Assembly (NCBI RefSeq): GCF_008065375.1
Contig: NZ_VJYI01000037.1
Span: 1 to 64,000, forward strand
Length of the DNA stretch: 64,000 nt
Direction of reading: 5' to 3'
Source of the DNA: Nonomuraea sp. SYSU D8015
Lineage (GTDB): Bacteria > Actinomycetota > Actinomycetes > Streptosporangiales > Streptosporangiaceae
Made by a program: the position numbers and the translations under genes. The notes beneath the pieces are model-generated. The model was given only the letters and a program-made list of their open reading frames with translations, was not told the DNA's origin and did not search any database. Positions 59,092-64,000 of the stretch are shown here, in pieces. How positions within the stretch are numbered: position 1 is the first letter of the stretch; each line of letters opens with the position of its first letter.

Positions 59092-60141
59092 TCACTCCTG
59101 AACGGGCGGCCCGCCGGGGAGGCCGGCGGGGTCGCGCCAGGTGGCCAGGAACTCCTCGGCCAGGGCGCACGCGCCGGCGAACGGGCCGCCGGGGTGGTCG
59201 AGCGATGCGGCGGTGAGGCCGCGGACCCTCTGCTCCACCAGGGCTCGCGCCGAGGCGGCGTCGGAGATCTGACCGGCCACCTCGGCCACGTAGCCGATGG
59301 TGGCCCCGGCGCCGCAGACGAAGTCCGCCAGCGCCACCACGCCCCGCTCCCGCAACGTGCGCAGCCCGGCCGCCGTGTACGGGACGTTGGCCGCCGGGGC
59401 CACCACCCGGGCGCGCACCCGGGCGGCGCGTTCGGCGGTCAGCGTCCCCGTCCGCGCGCCGGGCACCAGCACGTCCGCCGCCACCTCGTACAGCGCCCCG
59501 GCCGGGAGCACGGGCAGCCCGAGGCGGCCGACGCAGGCGTCGCCGTGCTCGGCGCGCAGCTCCATCAGCGCGGCCACGTCCAGTCCCGACGGGTCGGCCA
59601 CGCAGCCGTGCAGCGTCGACAGGGCGACGACGCGCGCGCCCCGCCGCGCCGCCTCCCGCACCACGGCGCCGCCCACCTTCCCGAACCCCTCCACCGCCAC
59701 CGACCGCCCGGACAGCCCGCCGAGCGCGGTCTCGGCCGCGGCCACCACGCCGAGCCCGGTCACCACGGTGTCCACCAGCTCGCCGTCCACCTCCTGATGC
59801 ATCACCGAGTCGGTGCGGTAGCCGGGCAGCGAGGCGAAGTCCTGCGTACGCGTGCCCAGGTCGGAGGCCGTGAGGAAGACGCCCTTCTCGACCAGCGGCG
59901 TGATCTCCCGGCAGTAGCGCGCCACCGTCTCGGCCCGCTCCTGCACCGTGGCGCGCAGCACCGCCTTCGCGCCGCCGATCCGCTCCCCGAGCACGGCCAG
60001 CTTGTACGTCATCGCCCGCGCCAGCAGTCCGGCCTCGTCGCGGGTGACGTCGGGAGCGAGCCGGGTCCCGCCCGCACTCGTCGGGCAATCCAGGTCGAAG
60101 GCGACGAACCCATCCACCGATACCAGTTCCACGAACCTCAT
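59092..60141 (-). CDS. Glu/Leu/Phe/Val dehydrogenase family protein
   Basis: A 349-residue NAD(P)-dependent amino acid dehydrogenase: TSAGGTRLAPDVT, the catalytic Lys region YKLAVLGERIGGAKAVLRA (Lys59), DLGTRTQDFASLPGYRTDS and the Rossmann SVAVEGFGKVGGAVVREAARRGARVVALS. The length fits Leu/Val dehydrogenases. I start at ATG 60141 with GAGGAG before it, not at an upstream in-frame codon. Convergent with the metallo-beta-lactamase-fold gene, divergent from the sulfotransferase. Confidence 0.85.
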   Translation of the reverse strand: MRFVELVSVDGFVAFDLDCPTSAGGTRLAPDVTRDEAGLLARAMTYKLAVLGERIGGAKAVLRATVQERAETVARYCREITPLVEKGVFLTASDLGTRTQDFASLPGYRTDSVMHQEVDGELVDTVVTGLGVVAAAETALGGLSGRSVAVEGFGKVGGAVVREAARRGARVVALSTLHGCVADPSGLDVAALMELRAEHGDACVGRLGLPVLPAGALYEVAADVLVPGARTGTLTAERAARVRARVVAPAANVPYTAAGLRTLRERGVVALADFVCGAGATIGYVAEVAGQISDAASARALVEQRVRGLTAASLDHPGGPFAGACALAEEFLATWRDPAGLPGGPPVQE

Positions 60142-60279
60142 TCCCGCTCCTCGTCTCGTTCGTTCGATGCCCACCGCACCCGCCGACCAGCCTTCCACTC
60201 CCACTGTTCGACGGGCCGGCGGCGCCGGATGAGGGGAGCAGGGACCACCGACCGCTCAAGCCACAAAAATATACAGGTG

Positions 60280-60308
60280 TTGAGGTTTGCCTCCCGGGCT
60301 CCTAGCCT
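60280..60308 (+). promoter_or_regulatory. Promoter of the sulfotransferase gene
   Basis: TTGAGG (60280-60285) and TAGCCT (60303-60308) are spaced by 17 bp, 38 bp before the ATG. Confidence 0.55.
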
Positions 60309-60346
60309 GAGGGGGACCGTCAACGGAGACGACAGGGGATCTCGGC

Positions 60347-61069
60347 ATGATGAAAGTCATCGGCGCGGGGCTTCCGCGCACCGGCACGACCTCGATGAAG
60401 GCCGCGTTAGAGCGGCTGGGCTTCGCCCCCTGCTACCACATGGTCGAGGTCATGACCCATCCCGACCACGTCGACCGGTGGCTGGAGGTGGCCGCCGGGA
60501 ACGTCAAGACCCGCGAGGACTGGAACCGGGTGTTCGCCGGCGGCTACCAGTCCGCGACCGACTGGCCCGCCAGCCACTACTGGCGCGAGCTCGCCGACGC
60601 CTATCCCGAGGCGAAGGTGGTGCTCACCGTACGGGACCCGCGCAAATGGCATCCGAGCATCCGGATGCTGATGTCCGGCGGGATCCGCCCGGAGCCGGGC
60701 GACGAGATGCCCGAGCAGATGCGCCAGATGTTCGAGTCCATGGAGAGGATGCGGCCGGCGCTGGAGAAGATCGGCCGGTCCTACTTCGGGCCCGGCTGGA
60801 GCTTCGGGGACGACCTGGCGGACGAGGACCTGGCCGTGGCGGCGTTCGAGCGGCACACGGCGACGGTGAAGGAGGGCGTTCCGGCGGACCGGCTGCTGGT
60901 GTTCGACGTCCGGGAGGGGTGGGAGCCGCTGTGCGCCTTCCTCGGCGTGGACGTCCCGGCCGATGAGCCGTTCCCGCATCTGAACGACGCCGAGACGATG
61001 CGGCAGTCGTTCGCGCGGATGCAGGCGGGCGACATGTCGGCCTTCCCGTTCGGCCCTCAGGACCGCTGA
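60347..61069 (+). CDS. Sulfotransferase family protein
   Basis: A 240-residue PAPS-type sulfotransferase: GAGLPRTGTTSMKAALERLGF gives the 5'-phosphosulfate loop PRTGTTS at 10-16, and KVVLTVRDPRKWHPSI gives the 3'-phosphate site (RDPRKW). DRLLVFDVREGWEPLCAFLGV is the usual C-terminal block. The acceptor is unknown. AGGGGA precedes ATG 60347; the next codon is also ATG. Confidence 0.88.
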   Translation: MMKVIGAGLPRTGTTSMKAALERLGFAPCYHMVEVMTHPDHVDRWLEVAAGNVKTREDWNRVFAGGYQSATDWPASHYWRELADAYPEAKVVLTVRDPRKWHPSIRMLMSGGIRPEPGDEMPEQMRQMFESMERMRPALEKIGRSYFGPGWSFGDDLADEDLAVAAFERHTATVKEGVPADRLLVFDVREGWEPLCAFLGVDVPADEPFPHLNDAETMRQSFARMQAGDMSAFPFGPQDR

Positions 61070-61121
61070 GCCGCCGATCTCGCACTGCTCGCGCCGCCGG
61101 TGGCGGACAAGGAGCGTTGAT

Positions 61122-61140
61122 TTAGGTTCGCCTCACCTTA
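61122..61140. promoter_or_regulatory. IdeR/DmdR iron box
   Basis: TTAGGTTCGCCTCACCTTA matches the 19-bp IdeR/DmdR consensus TWAGGTTAGSCTWACCTWA at all but two positions. It is 42 bp before the enterochelin-esterase-like gene; TTGATT (61117-61122) and TAGTTC (61139-61144) with a 16-bp spacer may be the promoter, so the box would lie between them. Confidence 0.8.
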
Positions 61141-61182
61141 GTTCGGTGTGATCGAGGGAGGCGGCCATCAGGCGCGAGCAGC

Positions 61183-62343
61183 ATGCCCCGTACGGACCGG
61201 CGAAAACCCCGCTCCTCGCCGCTTCCCGAGCGACCCGCCGCGCGGCACCTCGACGAGCTGATGGACGCCGTCGCGGCCGCCCGCGGCCCCGTCGTCGAGC
61301 GGTCGTCTTCCGGCGAGGCCGAGGTCACGTTCGCCGTCGCCGGAGACCGCGCCCCACTGTCGCTCTGGATCCTGGGCGTACGCCAGGTGCTTCCGCAGCG
61401 GATGCGGCGGCTGGGCGTGGACGGCAGGGGCCGCCAGGTGTGGGCGTACGGCGCCCGGTTCCCGTCCGGCGGCACGCCGAACGTCTTGGGCCTGCTCGGC
61501 CGGCAGGACGTCCCCACCCCGGCGGCCATCGCCGACTGGGTCTCGCCCCTGGCCCGCCCCGGCGCCGCCGATCAGGACTGGCGGCACCGCCCCGTACGGC
61601 ACGGGCGGCTCGTCACCGAGCGCGCGGGAGCCGGCCCGCTGCCGCGCCCGATCACCGTCTACCGGCCTCCGGGTCTCCTGGCCACGCGCCACGACCTGCC
61701 TCTGGTCGTCCTGTTCGACGGCGAGGCGTTCGCCTGGTTCGCCGCCGAGCTCGACGAGGCCATCGCCGCGGGGGGCTGCCCGCCTTCCTGGTCGCCTACG
61801 TCCACAACCTGTCCCGCAGGCGGCGCGACGACGAGCTCTCCTGCGATCCCGCCTTCACCTCGATGGTCGTGACGGAGCTCGTCCCGTGGCTGCGCGCCCG
61901 GCACGGCGCCGCGGCCGACCCCGACCGTGTGATCGTGGCCGGAGCGAGCCTCGGCGGGCTGACCGCCGCCTACCTGGCCCATGAGCGGCCGGACGTGTTC
62001 GGCGCGGCGCTGGCGATGTCAGGGTCCTTCTGGTGGGGGCCGCGCGGCCGGGCCGCCCGCGCCCTCGGCCGGCCCGCCGGGCCCGAGCTGCTCACCCGCC
62101 TGGCCCGTGACCGGCCGACCCTGGCCGGTACGGCTGTGGCTGAGCTGCGGCACTTTGGAGGCGGAGACCGGCAACCGCCGCCTGACCCTCGGGGAGTCCA
62201 TCGACCACTTCGCCGAGGCGGCCCGGCCGCACGCGAAGGAGGTGCCCGTGCGGGAGTTCCCGGGCGGGCATGACACCCCCTGCTGGCGTCCGGCCCTGCG
62301 CGAAGGACTCCGGCATCTCACCGCGTCCTGGAAGTGCGCCTGA
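61183..62343 (+). pseudogene. fes: Enterochelin (siderophore) esterase, frameshifted
   Basis: Three frames make one Fes-like alpha/beta hydrolase that would release iron from siderophores. Frame one (61183 to about 61770): VTFAVAGDRAPLSLWILGVRQ, LPLVVLFDGEAFAWFAAELDEAI. A G-run (six G, 61770-61775) shifts the frame by -1 and gives a stop at 61872. Frame two: LPAFLVAYVHNLSRRRRDDELSCDPAF and nucleophile GASLGGLTAAYLA. A second change near 62128-62133 restores frame one: RLWLSCGTLEAETGNRRLTL and FPGGHDTPCW (catalytic His). With both lesions the protein is truncated after about 230 residues. The upstream iron box is intact. Confidence 0.8.
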
Positions 62344-62404
62344 ACCGGTCACCCGCCTCCGGTGGCTCGGCCGGCGCCCGGTGTCCGTCGGTGATCTCGA
62401 CTGC

Positions 62405-62426
62405 TATCTTCTTAATGGGAAAGATA
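62405..62426. promoter_or_regulatory. Inverted repeat before the aldo/keto reductase gene
   Basis: TATCTT-N10-AAGATA, followed by GTTAAC (62431-62436), in a locally AT-rich stretch 28 bp before the AKR start. A regulator or divergent promoter element is likely; the regulator is not identified. Confidence 0.5.
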
Positions 62427-62453
62427 ACCCGTTAACGATAGATGGGCGGAATC

Positions 62454-63500
62454 ATGGAATATCGGCAGTTGGGGGCGTCCGGGCTGAAGGTTCCCGCGCT
62501 GAGCTTCGGCGCCGGGACGTTCGGCGGCAAGGGCGAGCTGTTCGGCGCATGGGGCGACACCGGCGCGGCGGAGGCCAGGCGGCTCGTGGACATCGCGCTC
62601 GACGCGGGCGTCACCCTGTTCGACACCGCCGACGTCTACTCCGACGGCGCCTCCGAAGAGGTGCTCGGCCAGGCGATCAAGGGCAGGCGGGACCGGGTGC
62701 TCATCTCCACCAAGGCCGGGCTGCCCACGGCCGACGGCGGCGCGGGCACCTCGCGCCCCCGCCTGATCAAGGCCGTGGACGACGCGCTGCGCCGCCTCGG
62801 CACCGACTACATCGACCTGTTCCAACTGCACGCGTTCGACGCGGCCACGCCGATCGAGGAGGTGCTGTCCACGCTCGCCGACCTCGTCCGGGCCGGCAAG
62901 CTCCGCTACGTCGGCGCGTCCAACTTCTCCGGCTGGCACCTCATGAAGTCGCTCGCGGTGGCCGAACGGTACGGCTACCCGCGCTACGCGGCCCACCAGG
63001 TGTACTACTCCCTGATCGGCCGGGACTACGAGTGGGAGCTGATGCCGCTCGGCCTCGACCAGGGCGTCGGCGCGCTGGTGTGGAGCCCGCTCGGCTGGGG
63101 CCGCCTCACCGGCCGCATCCGCCGCGGCAGCCCGCTTCCCGAGCGCAGCAGGCTGCACCGCACCGCCGCCTACGGCCCGCCGGTGGACGACGAGCGCCTG
63201 TACGCGGTGGTCGACGTCCTCGACGAGATCGCCGCCGAGACCGGCAGGACCGTCCCCCAGATCGCGCTGAACTGGCTGCTCCAGCGCCCGACCGTCGCTT
63301 CCGTGATCATCGGGGCGCGTGACGAGCGACAACTGCGCGACAACCTCGGCGCCGTCGGCTGGAGCCTCACCCGCGAACAGGTGGCCAGGCTCGACGCCGC
63401 CAGCACGGCCACGGCCGCCTACCCCTACTACCCGTACCGGAGCCAGGAGGGCTTCGCCCGCCTGAACCCGCCGATCGAATCCCTCATCCACGCCTCCTGA
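62454..63500 (+). CDS. Aldo/keto reductase
   Basis: A 348-residue NADPH-dependent TIM-barrel reductase: MEYRQLGASGLKVPALSFGAGTFGG, LFDTADVYSDGASEEVLGQAIKGRRDRVLISTKAG (Asp, Tyr and Lys of the tetrad), DYIDLFQLHAFDAATPIEEVL (His), YVGASNFSGWHL and SVIIGARDERQLRDNL (NADPH site). AKR of the YhdN/IolS-like group. ATG 62454 with GGGCGG five bases before; ATG 62442 is an alternative. Confidence 0.9.
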   Translation: MEYRQLGASGLKVPALSFGAGTFGGKGELFGAWGDTGAAEARRLVDIALDAGVTLFDTADVYSDGASEEVLGQAIKGRRDRVLISTKAGLPTADGGAGTSRPRLIKAVDDALRRLGTDYIDLFQLHAFDAATPIEEVLSTLADLVRAGKLRYVGASNFSGWHLMKSLAVAERYGYPRYAAHQVYYSLIGRDYEWELMPLGLDQGVGALVWSPLGWGRLTGRIRRGSPLPERSRLHRTAAYGPPVDDERLYAVVDVLDEIAAETGRTVPQIALNWLLQRPTVASVIIGARDERQLRDNLGAVGWSLTREQVARLDAASTATAAYPYYPYRSQEGFARLNPPIESLIHAS

Positions 63501-63563
63501 TCTCCGCGCGCCCCCGCCTGCGGCGCCGTGCGCGGCGGGACACTGGAGGTGAGGAGGTGCGTG

Positions 63564-64000
63564 ATGACCAGGCACATCGTGGTCGGCGTGGACGGGTCCG
63601 CGCCGGCGACGGCGGCCGTGGAGTGGGCCGCCGCCGACGCGCAGCGCAGGGGGCCGGCCATGCGGATCGTGCACGTGTGCGAGCAGTGGTCGTACGCCGG
63701 GGCCGGGACGGAGTACTGCGCCGGCGTGCTGGCCGCGGCCGCCGACCGGGCACGCGCCCTGACCCGGGACGTCGAGGTGACGACGCAGCTGCTGTCCGGG
63801 AACGTGATCGACACCCTGATCGGCGAGTCGGCGGCGGCCGACAGCGTGGTGCTGGGCAGCCGCGGGCTCGGCGGGTTCGCCGGGATGATCCTGGGCTCGA
63901 TCGGCATGGGCGTCGCGGGGCACGCCGCCGGGCCGGTCGTGATCGTGCGCCGGCTCTCGGCGGTGGAGCACGACCGGGTGGTCGTGGGCGACGACGGCTC
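63564..64000 (+). CDS. Universal stress protein, tandem-domain, C-terminally cut by window edge
   Basis: The first 145 codons. HIVVGVDGSAPATAAVEWAA opens the first Usp domain, which ends with the ATP-loop signature VVLGSRGLGGFAGMILGSIGMGVAGHAAGPVVIVR (G-2X-G-9X-G style). The sequence then restarts with EHDRVVVGDDGS, the beginning of a second Usp domain, so a two-domain protein of about 280-300 residues is expected. GGAGG lies six bases before ATG 63564. Confidence 0.9.
   Translation, partial: MTRHIVVGVDGSAPATAAVEWAAADAQRRGPAMRIVHVCEQWSYAGAGTEYCAGVLAAAADRARALTRDVEVTTQLLSGNVIDTLIGESAAADSVVLGSRGLGGFAGMILGSIGMGVAGHAAGPVVIVRRLSAVEHDRVVVGDDG

Noticed and set aside
1-64000. tRNA or rRNA genes, riboswitches, insertion sequences, prophage or integrative element ends
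   Set aside because: None was recognised on reading both strands; absence is by inspection, not by a covariance or profile search.

Overview
This 64 kb window is high-GC DNA with mostly GTG/ATG starts, many ATGA/GTGA gene overlaps, Tat and lipoprotein signals and LacI, ROK, GntR/UTRA and IclR regulators. That fits the chromosome of a filamentous actinomycete. A Streptosporangiales relative such as Nonomuraea is my guess from gene style only; there is no rRNA or marker gene to prove it. I saw no tRNA, rRNA, CRISPR array, insertion sequence, phage gene or origin. Almost everything is accessory carbon catabolism, sugar uptake and regulation.

Layout. 0-3.6 kb is a copper island: a partial MFS pump, copZ, two badly eroded genes (a secreted metal-associated protein and a CopA ATPase with frameshift and deletions) and a DUF4396 membrane protein, with CsoR-like C/G-tract sites at three promoters. 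3.7-5.4 kb is a VanW-family protein. 5.6-8.6 kb is a small LacI-controlled locus with an inositol-dehydrogenase-like gene and a hydroxypyruvate-isomerase-like gene. 9.0-21.1 kb is a complete myo-inositol system on the minus strand (iolG-iolE-iolC-aldolase-iolB-iolD, ABC importer, iolA) divergent from a GntR/UTRA regulator. 21.2-23.0 kb is a ThuA plus Gfo/Idh pair.

23.3-37.5 kb is an aromatic acid island: an MHS transporter; a minus-strand lower pathway (zinc-less MDR, mhpB, mhpD, mhpF, mhpE) divergent from a plus-strand upper pathway (hcaE, hcaC, hcaD, hcaF, mhpC, hcaB, an acyl-CoA ligase and a small unknown protein); and an IclR regulator. Together these would convert 3-phenylpropionate or cinnamate to a dihydrodiol, then 2,3-dihydroxyphenylpropionate, ring cleavage, hydrolysis, and finally acetyl-CoA and pyruvate. 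37.6-40.1 kb holds an XRE-cupin regulator and a divergent PEP-mutase-family/LysR pair.

40.3-52.1 kb has two sugar ABC importers: one with a ROK repressor and a Gfo/Idh enzyme, the other with a LacI repressor. 52.1-58.2 kb has a GNAT protein, a 700 bp repeat-rich spacer with a 15-bp minisatellite, a large secreted GH29-like enzyme, a divergent small secreted protein behind a perfect palindrome, and an FN3-like lipoprotein. 58.4-64 kb has a metallo-beta-lactamase-fold protein, a Glu/Leu/Phe/Val dehydrogenase, a sulfotransferase, an iron-box-controlled enterochelin-esterase pseudogene, an aldo/keto reductase and a partial universal stress protein.

Most notable: the aromatic island with two extra genes (MDR and CoA ligase), the two decayed metal genes whose promoters keep their operators, a ROK repressor whose zinc motif is replaced by a 16-residue duplication, and the minisatellite and linker repeats around the GH29-like gene.
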